Of a DNA stretch of 64,000 nt, positions 9,353 to 18,368 are shown in pieces. The notes under the pieces are model-generated. The model was not told the origin of the DNA and did not search any database. It worked only from the letters and a program-made list of their open reading frames with translations. The translations under genes were made by a program, and so were the position numbers. This DNA is from Massilia alkalitolerans DSM 17462 (GTDB taxonomy: Bacteria > Pseudomonadota > Gammaproteobacteria > Burkholderiales > Burkholderiaceae_D): positions 310,149 through 374,148 of the forward strand of contig NZ_ATYR01000001.1 of the NCBI RefSeq assembly GCF_000427785.1, given 5' to 3'. The first letter of the stretch is position 1, and the number at the start of each line of letters is the position of its first letter.

Positions 9353-10720
9353 ATGAACTCCCCCTGCTCCGCCTTTTCGATGCCAGTCCGCCAGACGAGG
9401 ATTCTGATCGTCGACGACGTGCCCGACAGTCTCGATCTGCTCAACGAAATGCTGCGCAGCCAGGGATACCACACCTTCCTTGCCAATTCCGGTCCGCGCG
9501 CCATCGACCTGGCCCGGCGGGTGCAGCCCGACCTGATCCTCCTTGACGTGATGATGCCCGGAATGGACGGCTTCGAAACATGCCGGCGGCTCAAGGCACA
9601 TCCCGAGACAGTCGATATCCCGATCATCTTCGTTAGTGGCTGCAACGAGACGGACGACGTGGTGTCCGGCTTCGACCATGGCGCGGTCGACTATATCTCG
9701 AAGCCCGTGCGTTTGCCGGAAGTCAAGGCACGCGTGCGCTCACAATTGCAGACCCAGTCCAGCAGTGAACACCAGAAGCGCCAAACCCGACGCCTGAGAA
9801 TGATCGTCGAAGGCATGGACGAGGGCCTGATTCTGGTCGGCGCAGACGGCCGCATCCAGTATGCGAATCCGGCGAGCGAGCGTGTGCTCGGGTACACGGA
9901 GGCAGAACTGGCCGGCCGGCCCCTGGCCGAACTGCTGACCGAGCCTGCGGCAAACGATTACGCGGCCTATTTCGACCGCCGCGACACACTGCCGCGCGAT
10001 CCGGCCCTGGAGATCTGCCGCGGGACCCGCGAAGTGCTGTTGCGGCAGGCCGATGGAAGCCTGCGGCCGATGGACCTGAACCTTTCGCCGATGGCGCAGG
10101 GCGAACAGCTGTACGTCGCCCTCCTGCACGATATCAGTCACCACAAGCAGTCCGAGACCGCCCTGCAGCGCGCAGCGCTGGCTGACCCGCTCACCGGGAT
10201 TGCCAACCGTCGCCAGTTCGACGCCTGCCTCGACAAGGAATGGCAGCGTGCGATCCGTACAGCACGGCCCCTGTCGCTGCTGGTGCTGGACGTCGACCAC
10301 TTTAAACTGTTCAATGACCTGTTGGGCCATGCTGCAGGCGACCAGTGCCTGCAGGCGGTAGCGAAGACGCTGGAGGCACATGCGCTGCGCGCGACCGATC
10401 TGGCGGCACGCTACGGCGGCGAGGAATTTGTGTTGCTCCTGCCGGATACCGCGCACCCGGGCGCGGTATCCGTCGCCGAGTCGATCCGCGCAGGCATCGA
10501 ACGTCTGCTCGTGCCGAACCCGCGCTCGACCACTTCCGCCTACGTCACCGTCAGCATCGGCGCGGCCACCTTCGTGCCGACCCAGTTCGACGACATCCGC
10601 TCGCTGTTCCTGACTGCTGATCGCGCCATGTACGAAGCGAAGGCCGCCGGACGCAACCAGGTGCGGGCGGTGGAAGGCGGGTATGCATGGGAAACCATGC
10701 AGCGAGCGATGGTTCCCTAG
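9353..10720 (+). CDS. Response regulator with PAS and GGDEF domains (diguanylate cyclase)
   Basis: A 455-residue cytoplasmic signalling protein that should make cyclic di-GMP. Residues about 15-135 are a receiver domain with acidic pair D21-D22, phospho-acceptor D65 (LILLDVMMPG) and the lysine in ISKPV. A PAS domain follows at about 150-265. The C-terminal GGDEF domain has an intact GGEEF near residue 355 and an RATD inhibitory site five residues before it, so product feedback is expected. No histidine kinase is adjacent. The start could also be the second Met, nine codons in. Confidence 0.9.
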   Translation: MNSPCSAFSMPVRQTRILIVDDVPDSLDLLNEMLRSQGYHTFLANSGPRAIDLARRVQPDLILLDVMMPGMDGFETCRRLKAHPETVDIPIIFVSGCNETDDVVSGFDHGAVDYISKPVRLPEVKARVRSQLQTQSSSEHQKRQTRRLRMIVEGMDEGLILVGADGRIQYANPASERVLGYTEAELAGRPLAELLTEPAANDYAAYFDRRDTLPRDPALEICRGTREVLLRQADGSLRPMDLNLSPMAQGEQLYVALLHDISHHKQSETALQRAALADPLTGIANRRQFDACLDKEWQRAIRTARPLSLLVLDVDHFKLFNDLLGHAAGDQCLQAVAKTLEAHALRATDLAARYGGEEFVLLLPDTAHPGAVSVAESIRAGIERLLVPNPRSTTSAYVTVSIGAATFVPTQFDDIRSLFLTADRAMYEAKAAGRNQVRAVEGGYAWETMQRAMVP

Positions 10721-10729
10721 CCGCGCCGA

Positions 10730-10745
10730 TTGACGTTTCCGTCAA
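10730..10745. terminator. Short hairpin between convergent genes
   Basis: TTGACG-TTTC-CGTCAA lies between the convergent ends of the diguanylate cyclase and the FGGY kinase genes. It has 6-bp arms and no clear T-run, so a bidirectional terminator role is only possible. Confidence 0.3.
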
Positions 10746-10774
10746 CGTCAAGACCGTCGTTCCGGCGCAGTGCT

Positions 10775-12349
10775 TCAGACAGGCTTCGGATAACCCGTGA
10801 TGCGCGCGATGTCGCGGTACATCGGCTGAAGCCGGCGGTACATCCCCAGGTAAACCTCGCGGTACAGCCGGTCGTAGACCGCCTGGTTGGCGGCAATTGG
10901 CTCGAACACCCTGCCCACCCGCGTCATGCCCCGGATCGCCGCCGCGAAGTCCGGGTACAGGCCCAGCCCGACGGCGGCATCGATCGCCGCGCCCAGCCCC
11001 GAGGTCTCGTACACGTGCGGGCGCGCGACCGGCAGGCCGAAGATGTCGGCGGTGAGCTGCATCGCGGCGTCGCTCTGCGAGCCGCCGCCCGACACGCGCA
11101 GTTCGGTGATGCGGGTGCCCGAGCGCCGCTCGATGCGCTCCTTCCCTTCGCGCAGCGCATACGCCAGCCCTTCCAGGATGGCGCGGTAGACGTGGGCACG
11201 GGTATGGACGTCGCCGAAACCGATGATGGCGCCCTTGGCCTCGCGCCCCGGTACCCGGATGCCGGGCGTCCAGTAGGGCTGCAGCATCAGGCCCATGGAG
11301 CCGGGCGGCACCGCATTGGCCAGTTCGTCGAACAGGCGCTCGGGGGCCACGTCCTCCAGCAGCGCGCGCGATTGCTCATGGTGGCCGAACTGCTCCTTGA
11401 ACCAGTTGACCATCCAGTAGCCGCGGAACACTTGCACCTCTAGGCTATAGGCGCCGGGAATCGCCGCTGGATACGGCGGCACGAAGGGCGTCACCTCGAC
11501 GTAGCGGGTGGTGGTGGTGTTGATGGTGGCCGTGGTGCCGTAGCTCAGGCAGCCGACGTGGGGCGCGCGGCAGCCGGCGCCGATCACTTCGCAGGCCTTG
11601 TCGGCGGCCGCCGCCAGCAGCGGCAGGCCCGCAGGGATGCCGGTGTCCCGCGCCGCCTGTGCGCTGATGCTGCCCAATTGCATGCCCGGCTCCTGCAGCT
11701 CGGGCAGCATGCGCGGCTCCACCGCCAGCGCCTGCCATTTCCAGTCGCGCCGCCCGGCCCACCTGCGGCGCCGGTAGTCGAACGGCAGGTAGGCCACCTG
11801 CGACCCGGAGGAATCGGCGAAGCGCCCGCACAGGCGCCAGTTCAGGTAGCCCGACAGCAGCAGGAGCTTGTGGGTCGCCCGCCAGACCTCTGGCTGGTGC
11901 GCGTGGATCCAGTTGATCTCGGCTTCACCACGGAGGTAATCGATGGTCTCGTGGACCCGCGCCAGCCTGAAGGCGGTGCGCCACAGGGGCCCGACCGGCG
12001 GCACCACATCGGTACGACGCTGGTCGAGCCAGGTGATGGCCGGCCGCAGTGCTGCGCCTTCGCGGTCGACGTTGATGACGGTGCCGCGCTGCGTCGTCAC
12101 CGCCACGCCGGCAATGCGGGTACGGTCGGCGCCCGGCTGGGTCCAGAGCTGGCCACAAGCCTGGCACAGCGCCTGCCAGAACCCCTCGGGGTCGTGCTCG
12201 GCCCAGCCGGGATGCTCGCTGCGGTAGTCCAGCAAGGGCACTTGCGCCCTGGCGACGATGTCGCCCTTCAGGTCGAACAGCAGGGCGCGCACGCTCTGGG
12301 TGCCGTTGTCGATGGCGAGGATCAGCGGGTCGTGAAGTCCTGTCTGCAT
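10775..12349 (-). CDS. FGGY-family carbohydrate kinase
   Basis: A 524-residue sugar kinase that phosphorylates an unidentified sugar or polyol with ATP. The N-terminal phosphate-binding segment is LILAIDNGTQSVRALLFD and the C-terminal signature is LRVSGGGSQSDAAMQLTADI. I start at the ATG at 12349, directly before the kinase fold; the open frame extends 25 codons further upstream with no family similarity. It stands alone on this strand. It could serve the sugar ABC operon at 0-4 kb, about 7 kb away, but nothing proves that link. Confidence 0.88.
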   Translation of the reverse strand: MQTGLHDPLILAIDNGTQSVRALLFDLKGDIVARAQVPLLDYRSEHPGWAEHDPEGFWQALCQACGQLWTQPGADRTRIAGVAVTTQRGTVINVDREGAALRPAITWLDQRRTDVVPPVGPLWRTAFRLARVHETIDYLRGEAEINWIHAHQPEVWRATHKLLLLSGYLNWRLCGRFADSSGSQVAYLPFDYRRRRWAGRRDWKWQALAVEPRMLPELQEPGMQLGSISAQAARDTGIPAGLPLLAAAADKACEVIGAGCRAPHVGCLSYGTTATINTTTTRYVEVTPFVPPYPAAIPGAYSLEVQVFRGYWMVNWFKEQFGHHEQSRALLEDVAPERLFDELANAVPPGSMGLMLQPYWTPGIRVPGREAKGAIIGFGDVHTRAHVYRAILEGLAYALREGKERIERRSGTRITELRVSGGGSQSDAAMQLTADIFGLPVARPHVYETSGLGAAIDAAVGLGLYPDFAAAIRGMTRVGRVFEPIAANQAVYDRLYREVYLGMYRRLQPMYRDIARITGYPKPV

Positions 12350-12452
12350 GGGTCGGCGTGGAGATGGCAAACGGGTATTGCCAAACATCAACAGGATAGC
12401 GCAGCTGCGCCGCCGCAGGTACAAGAATGATCGGGCTGGCGCCCGCGCCGGC

Positions 12453-14291
12453 CTATTTGGCGGCAGCCAGCTCGCGCAGCTGCGGCGCCGGCTGGGCCGG
12501 CTGGGCAGGCGGCCCGTCGAAGCGGAAGCCGGCAGCCTCGTGCACTTCCCAGGCTCCCTCCCCCTTCAGGCACAGCACATGGGTGTGGTGGCGCAGCACC
12601 GCGGCGCGGTGGGCGATGCTGATCAGGGTGGCGCCGCTTTCGCGCAGGCGCGCGTACAGCGAGGCCTCGTTGGCGGCGTCGAGGGCGCTGGTCGCCTCGT
12701 CCAGGATGACGATCGTCGGCCGGTGCACCAGCACCCGGGCGAAGGCCAGGCGCTGCTGTTCGCCGACCGACAGCAGCTTTTCCCAGTCGTGCACCGCATC
12801 CAGTCCGCCCACCCGCTCCGCCAGGCGCGGCAGCTGGACCTCGCGCAGGATGTCCAGCAGTTGCGCGTCGCTCAGGTCGGCATGCGCGCTGGGGTAGAGC
12901 AGCTGGCTGCGCAGCGTGCCCGACTGCAGGTAGGGCTGCTGGGGCAGGAAGAAGAACCGGTCCAGGGCCGGACGGTGGATGGTGCCGCTGCCCTCGTGCC
13001 ACAGGCCGGCGATCGCGCGCAGCAGCGAGCTCTTGCCGCAGCCGCTCTCGCCGGTGATGAGCAGCGCGTCGCCGGGTTTCAAGGCGAGCGACAGCTCCTT
13101 GATGAGCACCCGTTCCGATTGCGGCGGGTGCAGCGTCAGCGATTCCAGCACCAGCTGCCGGCTCTGGCGCGTCTCGATGCGCGCTTGCCCGGCGGCGGCG
13201 CCGGACCCTGCTTCGGGCAGCACCAGCCTGGACAGGGCCTGCAGGCGCCCGATGCCCGCCACGAAGCGGCTCAGGCTCTCGAAGTTGTCGACGATGACGC
13301 CCACCGCCGCCAGCACCGCGGTGAAGGCGCCGGCCGCCTGCACCGCCCGCCCCACTTCCAGCTCGCCCGACAGCACGCCATGGGCCAGGATCATGAAGGG
13401 CAGCACCAGGGTCAGCTGGCTGAAGGTGCGCTGGAACAGGTTGAGCGAACACTGCTTGCGGATCAGGCGCGCGAAATTGTCGATCACCTGCTGGAACTTG
13501 CCGTCGATATGGGCGCGCTCCTGCGCTTCGCCGCGGTAGAAGGCGATCGACTCGGCGTTCTCGCGCAGGCGCATCAGGCTGAAGCGGAAATCCGCCTCGC
13601 GCCGCAGCTGCCAGAAATTCAGGTGAATCAGCGGGGTGCCGAACACGTACAGGGCGACCACGGTGCCGGTCAGCGCGTACACCGCCAGCACCCCGACCAG
13701 CAGATGCGAGATCGACCACAGCACGGTGCTGAAGGCCACCAGCTGCATGATCGAGCCCAGGAAGATGAGCAGGAAATGGATCGACCGGCCCGTGAAACTG
13801 TTGATGTCTTCGCTGATGCGCTGGTCGGGGTTGTCGATGTCGCCCTCGGCGCCCAGCCGGTAGTACTTGCGCCCCTTCAGGTAGCCGTCCAGGAAGCGCC
13901 CGGTGAGCCAGCGCCGCCACTGGTTGGCGAAGCGGTCGCGCATGTAGTAGTAGAAGGCATAGACCGGCACCGCGAACCCCAGCGTCATCAGGCAGGCCCG
14001 CACCGCGGTCCAGAAGCGGCCGTCTTCCTTGCCCGCCAGCGCGGAGGTCATCTCGCCGGCCTGCTCGTTGAGCATCACGGCCAGCTTGGTCTCGACCAGC
14101 ATCAGCACGATCAAGAGGGCCAGCAGGGTCCAGGCCTGCCTGCGCTTCTCGCCCAGCCAGTAGGGCTTGGCCACGCTGACGAATTCCTTCCATGCTGCGA
14201 GCGACAGGGGCGCGGCGCGGCGCCCATCGTCGGCGCCTGCCGGCGCATCCTGCGCTGCTGGGCCTTGGGCTGCTATGGTCGGCGTCTTCAT
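12453..14291 (-). CDS. ABC transporter, fused permease-ATPase (SbmA/BacA-YddA-like)
   Basis: A 612-residue half-transporter. The N-terminal half is an ABC_membrane_2 domain like that of SbmA/BacA, with several long hydrophobic helices and FYRGEAQERAHI, a typical cytoplasmic block. The C-terminal ATPase has Walker A GESGCGKSS, signature SVGEQQR and Walker B IVILDEATSALD. Members such as YddA and Rv1819c take up peptides or cobalamin-like compounds, or act as exporters; the substrate here is unknown. The gene is monocistronic, lying between the FGGY kinase and MscS genes. Confidence 0.87.
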   Translation of the reverse strand: MKTPTIAAQGPAAQDAPAGADDGRRAAPLSLAAWKEFVSVAKPYWLGEKRRQAWTLLALLIVLMLVETKLAVMLNEQAGEMTSALAGKEDGRFWTAVRACLMTLGFAVPVYAFYYYMRDRFANQWRRWLTGRFLDGYLKGRKYYRLGAEGDIDNPDQRISEDINSFTGRSIHFLLIFLGSIMQLVAFSTVLWSISHLLVGVLAVYALTGTVVALYVFGTPLIHLNFWQLRREADFRFSLMRLRENAESIAFYRGEAQERAHIDGKFQQVIDNFARLIRKQCSLNLFQRTFSQLTLVLPFMILAHGVLSGELEVGRAVQAAGAFTAVLAAVGVIVDNFESLSRFVAGIGRLQALSRLVLPEAGSGAAAGQARIETRQSRQLVLESLTLHPPQSERVLIKELSLALKPGDALLITGESGCGKSSLLRAIAGLWHEGSGTIHRPALDRFFFLPQQPYLQSGTLRSQLLYPSAHADLSDAQLLDILREVQLPRLAERVGGLDAVHDWEKLLSVGEQQRLAFARVLVHRPTIVILDEATSALDAANEASLYARLRESGATLISIAHRAAVLRHHTHVLCLKGEGAWEVHEAAGFRFDGPPAQPAQPAPQLRELAAAK

Positions 14292-14383
14292 GCTCGGTGA
14301 AATGCTGTTGATGTCTTGACACCAGCATAGCGCCGCCCGGTCGCCGCTTCCGTGCGAAAACGGACATAGTCCGTCCTGTTCCG

Positions 14384-16057
14384 TCAGGTCTTCGACGCCC
14401 CCGGGACAGGGTCAGGACAAGGCTCGTCCACGGCGCCGGGCTGTAGCAGCGCCAGCTGCTCCGGCGCGAACACCACCGTCTGGGCCTGGAACCCCAGCGC
14501 GATCCCGGCCGCCTCGAGCCGCTCGACGATCGCCAGCAGCAGCGCTTCGCGCGTGCGCACGCTGGCCTCGAAATCCGGCACTTCCATGTAGGCGAACACT
14601 TCGATATTGAAGGAGCGCTCGCCGATCCGGCCCAGGTGCGCGCGCGATCCTTCGCCGACCTCTTCGTGATCGAGCAGGACCTGGCGGACGATGCCGGCCG
14701 CTTCCGCCAGCCTGGCGGCGGGGGTGCGGTGGTCGAGCGCGATCACCGGGTTGAACAGGAAGCGGTCGCGCGCGGCGTAGTTCTCGATCTGGCGCGCCGA
14801 AAAATCGCCGTTCGGGATGGTCACCAGGGTACGGTCCAGGGTGCGCAGGCGGGTCGAACGGATCCCGATGTCTTCCACCGTGCCGATCACGTCGCCGACC
14901 TTGACGAAGTCGCCCACCTGGGCCGGCCGGTCGGCGATCACGGTGACGCTGCCGACCAGGTTCTCCACGGTCTTCTGCGCGCCCAGGGCAAGCGCGATAC
15001 CGCCGATGCCGAGCGCCGCGATGCCGGTCGTGACATCGATGCCGAAGGTGTCGAGCAGGCCGATGGCGAAGAACAGCAGCAGCACCACCTTGGCGGTGCG
15101 CCGCGCCAGCACGATGACCGAGACCACCTGGCGCCGCCCGCGCCGCTGCATGCGCGTGATGGCGAGCTGGGCGACGGCGTCGAGCAGGCGCAGGCCGAAC
15201 CAGACGAAAGCGATCAAGAGCAGGATGCCGGTGTAGCGCAGCAGGGTCTGGCGCGCCACGATCGCGACCGGCAGCCGTTCGGCCCATTCGAAGAACACGA
15301 ACACGGCGACCAGGAGGCTGAGCGGCGGCAAGGCCGCCTCGAAGAAGCGGTAGGCGCCGTTGGCGGCGGGGTCCGCTACCAGCCGGCGGATCAGGGCGAC
15401 CAGGATCGTGGCGACGAGCCACAGCCCGCCGAAGACCAGCGCGCCCAGGCCCACCAGCATGCCCCAGTCCTCCAGCGGCGCGCCGGCCACGGTGAATTGC
15501 GGACGCTGGGCATCGGTGACGGCGGTCGATTTCTCGGCCACGGCCGCGATCGCGGTCGCGGTCTCGCGCGAGATGCGCCAGATCTGCAGGCCCTCTTCTT
15601 CGCCGCGGCTGAGCAGGACCGGGATCGTCCTGCCCCTGGTCCTGATCTCGCCGATGCGCTCCTGGTCCACGGGCAGCTCGTCGCCGATCCTGCCGGGGCC
15701 GTCGTTCGACAGGGCCGCATACGGTTCCAGCGAGCCGCCGCTGTCGAGCAGGGCCTGGAACTCGCGCGCCCTGGCGGCAGCGGCCGCACGCTGCCGGCTG
15801 CTGTTCGCGGGGAGGTCGAAGTACTGGGCGGCGCGGTCGTAGTCTCCCTCGGCCAGGGCCCGGATCAGCCCGGAGACCGCCGAACGCGGCGTTTCGCGGC
15901 CGAGCAGGTCGGCCTGGGTGGGCGCGGCCGCGGTCTCGGGCTCGGCCGCGAACAGGGGACCGGCTGCCGCAGCCGGCAGTATGGACGCGAGCAGCAGCCA
16001 TACAAAGGCCAGGGGAATCAAAAATTTCAGGAAAGAAATCAGGGCAGAAAGACGCAT
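14384..16057 (-). CDS. MscS-family mechanosensitive channel with long N-terminal extension
   Basis: A 557-residue membrane channel. The ATG at 16057 has GGAG upstream; a TTG four codons earlier is less likely. A signal-like hydrophobic stretch is followed by a ~150-residue periplasmic region (EGDYDRAAQYFDLP). Several transmembrane helices come next, then the pore-lining MscS core IAALGIGGIALALGAQKTVE, the beta domain with GDFVKVGDVIGTVEDIGIRS and a cytoplasmic vestibule. It should release solutes under osmotic downshock. Confidence 0.9.
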   Translation of the reverse strand: MRLSALISFLKFLIPLAFVWLLLASILPAAAAGPLFAAEPETAAAPTQADLLGRETPRSAVSGLIRALAEGDYDRAAQYFDLPANSSRQRAAAAARAREFQALLDSGGSLEPYAALSNDGPGRIGDELPVDQERIGEIRTRGRTIPVLLSRGEEEGLQIWRISRETATAIAAVAEKSTAVTDAQRPQFTVAGAPLEDWGMLVGLGALVFGGLWLVATILVALIRRLVADPAANGAYRFFEAALPPLSLLVAVFVFFEWAERLPVAIVARQTLLRYTGILLLIAFVWFGLRLLDAVAQLAITRMQRRGRRQVVSVIVLARRTAKVVLLLFFAIGLLDTFGIDVTTGIAALGIGGIALALGAQKTVENLVGSVTVIADRPAQVGDFVKVGDVIGTVEDIGIRSTRLRTLDRTLVTIPNGDFSARQIENYAARDRFLFNPVIALDHRTPAARLAEAAGIVRQVLLDHEEVGEGSRAHLGRIGERSFNIEVFAYMEVPDFEASVRTREALLLAIVERLEAAGIALGFQAQTVVFAPEQLALLQPGAVDEPCPDPVPGASKT

Positions 16058-16210
16058 TCTCAAAAACAACTCCTTCGCTCAAGGGCAAGGCGCAGTCTAG
16101 CATCCGCCCCGTCCCTCACGAACTGCTGTCCTCGCCATCGCATCCGCAGGCAAGGGCTATAATTGTCCGAATAGCCAACGCACCCAGGCCGCTCATTGAC
16201 GGTAATCGAC

Positions 16211-17422
16211 GTGAATCCACATCTCGACCAGCTCCACCCCTACCCCTTCGAACAGCTGCGCCAGTTATTCAGCGGCGTGACCCCGAACCCCGCCTACAGT
16301 CCGATCAGCCTCGGTATCGGCGAACCGAAGCACCCGACGCCCGCCTTCATCGAGAAGGCCCTGATGCATGCGATGGCCGGCCTGTCGGTCTACCCGACGA
16401 CCCACGGCAGCGAGCCGCTGCGGGCGGCGATCGCCGGCTGGCTCGAGCGCCGCTACGCCATCCCGGCGGTCGACCCGGGCACGATGGTGCTGCCGGTGAA
16501 CGGTTCGCGCGAAGCGCTGTTCGCCTTTGCCCAGTGCGTCGTGGACGGCGCCCGCGGCAATGCGCTGGTGATGAGCCCGAACCCGTTCTACCAGATCTAC
16601 GAGGGCGCGGCCTACCTGAGCGGCGCCACGCCCTATTACGTCAACTCGGAACCCGGCCGCAACTTCGCGCCCGACTATGCCAGCGTGCCGGATGAGGTCT
16701 GGTCGCGCGTGCAGCTGCTGTTCGTCTGCTCGCCGGGCAACCCGACCGGGGCCGTGCTCACGCTCGAGGACTGGCGCCAGCTGTTCGAGCTGTCCGAGCG
16801 CCACGGCTTCGTGATCGCCTCGGACGAGTGCTATTCCGAGATCTACTTCGGCACGACCCCGCCGCTGGGCGCCCTCGAAGCGGCGCACCAGCTGGGCCGC
16901 AGCAACGGCGCGCGCCCGTATGCGAACCTGGTGGTGTTCTCCAGCCTGTCGAAGCGCTCGAACGTGCCGGGCATGCGCTCGGGCTTCGTGGCGGGCGACC
17001 CTCAGCTCTTGAGGAAATTCCTGCTCTACCGCACCTACAGCGGCGGCGCCATGTCGCCGCCGATCCAGGCGGCCTCGATCGCTGCCTGGAACGACGAGCA
17101 CCACGTGCAGGACAACCGCGCGCTGTACCGCGAGAAGTTCAACTTGATCACCCCGCTCCTGAAGGGCGTGATGGACGTCGAGTTGCCCGACGCCGGCTTC
17201 TACCTGTGGGCCGACGTGCGCCGCACCGGGCTGTCGGACACCGAGTTCGCACGCCGCCTGTACGCCGAATATAATGTGACGGTTTTGCCAGGCAGTTATC
17301 TTGCACGCGAAGCGCACGGCCTCAACCCGGGCCGCAACCGCATCCGCATGGCGCTGGTAGCCAGCGTCGACGAAGGACTCGAAGCCGCCAACCGCATCGT
17401 CGAGTTCTGCAAGAGCCTGTGA
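16211..17422 (+). CDS. dapC: N-succinyldiaminopimelate aminotransferase
   Basis: A 403-residue class I aminotransferase of the succinylase route to lysine and meso-diaminopimelate. It converts N-succinyl-2-amino-6-ketopimelate to N-succinyl-LL-diaminopimelate. Family blocks are SLGIGEPKHPTP, CSPGNPTG, SDECYSEIYF and the PLP-lysine region SSLSKRSNVPGMRSGF. I use the GTG at 16211 (MNPHLDQL), as in relatives; a TTG at 16196 is the alternative, and neither has a strong ribosome site. A TATAAT lies at 16158-16163. dapD follows after 36 bp. Confidence 0.93.
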   Translation: MNPHLDQLHPYPFEQLRQLFSGVTPNPAYSPISLGIGEPKHPTPAFIEKALMHAMAGLSVYPTTHGSEPLRAAIAGWLERRYAIPAVDPGTMVLPVNGSREALFAFAQCVVDGARGNALVMSPNPFYQIYEGAAYLSGATPYYVNSEPGRNFAPDYASVPDEVWSRVQLLFVCSPGNPTGAVLTLEDWRQLFELSERHGFVIASDECYSEIYFGTTPPLGALEAAHQLGRSNGARPYANLVVFSSLSKRSNVPGMRSGFVAGDPQLLRKFLLYRTYSGGAMSPPIQAASIAAWNDEHHVQDNRALYREKFNLITPLLKGVMDVELPDAGFYLWADVRRTGLSDTEFARRLYAEYNVTVLPGSYLAREAHGLNPGRNRIRMALVASVDEGLEAANRIVEFCKSL

Positions 17423-17458
17423 GGCCGGCACCAAACCATACCTAACTAGAGAATCATC

Positions 17459-18286
17459 ATGACCCAACAACTCCAGAACATCATCGACACCGCGTGGGAA
17501 CAGCGCGCGGAGTTCAGCCCGTCCAACGCCCCAGCCGAACTGCGCGACGCGGTCGCCCACGTGCTCGCCGGCCTGGATGCCGGCACCCTGCGCGTGGCAG
17601 AGAAAAGCAGCGGCGACTGGGTCGTGAACCAGTGGATCAAGAAGGCCGTGCTGCTGTCCTTCCGCCTCGAGAACAACGTGCCGGTCGCCGGTGGCGGCGG
17701 CATGCAGTTCTACGATAAAGTGCCGACCAAGTTCGCCGACTACACCCCGGAAGACTTCGCCAAGGGCGGTTTCCGCGTGGTGCCGCCGGCGGTCGCCCGC
17801 CGCGGCAGCTTCATCGGCAAGAACGTGGTCCTGATGCCGTCCTACGTCAACATCGGCGCCTACGTCGACGAAGGCGCGATGGTCGACACCTGGGCCACCG
17901 TCGGCTCCTGCGCCCAGATCGGCAAGAACGTGCACCTGTCGGGCGGCGTCGGCATCGGCGGCGTGCTGGAACCGATGCAGGCCAACCCGACCATCATCGA
18001 AGACAACTGCTTCATCGGCGCCCGTTCGGAGATCGTCGAAGGCGTGATCGTCGAAGAAAACTCGGTGATCTCGATGGGCGTGTACATCGGCCAGTCGACC
18101 AAGATCTACAACCGCGAAACCGGCGAAGTCAGCTACGGCCGCATCCCGTCGGGTTCGGTGGTGGTGTCGGGCAGCCTGCCGTCCGCCGACGGCAAGTACA
18201 GCCTGTACTGCGCCGTGATCGTCAAGCGCGTGGACGCCAAGACCCGCGCCAAGACCGGCATCAACGAGCTGCTGCGCGGCGACTGA
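17459..18286 (+). CDS. dapD: 2,3,4,5-tetrahydropyridine-2,6-dicarboxylate N-succinyltransferase
   Basis: A 275-residue trimeric left-handed beta-helix enzyme that succinylates tetrahydrodipicolinate, the step before DapC. The hexapeptide-repeat region shows [40 protein letters not shown] and [20 protein letters not shown]. Length matches the family (~274). It is cotranscribed with dapC and followed by a strong hairpin that separates it from pilU. Confidence 0.97.
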   Translation: MTQQLQNIIDTAWEQRAEFSPSNAPAELRDAVAHVLAGLDAGTLRVAEKSSGDWVVNQWIKKAVLLSFRLENNVPVAGGGGMQFYDKVPTKFADYTPEDFAKGGFRVVPPAVARRGSFIGKNVVLMPSYVNIGAYVDEGAMVDTWATVGSCAQIGKNVHLSGGVGIGGVLEPMQANPTIIEDNCFIGARSEIVEGVIVEENSVISMGVYIGQSTKIYNRETGEVSYGRIPSGSVVVSGSLPSADGKYSLYCAVIVKRVDAKTRAKTGINELLRGD

Positions 18287-18296
18287 TGCACTTGCT

Positions 18297-18329
18297 GACC
18301 GCGTGGGCAGGGAACCTGCCCACGCGGTC
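18297..18329 (+). terminator. Strong hairpin after dapD
   Basis: A perfect 15-bp stem, GACCGCGTGGGCAGG with CCTGCCCACGCGGTC around a GAA loop, begins 11 bp after the dapD stop codon. No T-run follows, so it may block or attenuate transcription into pilU or protect the dapCD mRNA 3' end. The stem core GCGTGGGC/GCCCACGC recurs at 55114-55138. Confidence 0.65.
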
Positions 18330-18368
18330 AAGCGGCAGTAGAGCACCACTACATTAGGAGACGATGCC

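Noticed and set aside
14361..14373. CGGAC-ATA-GTCCG palindrome upstream of the SbmA-like gene
   Set aside because: Five-base arms are expected often in GC-rich DNA, and its placement relative to a promoter is unclear.
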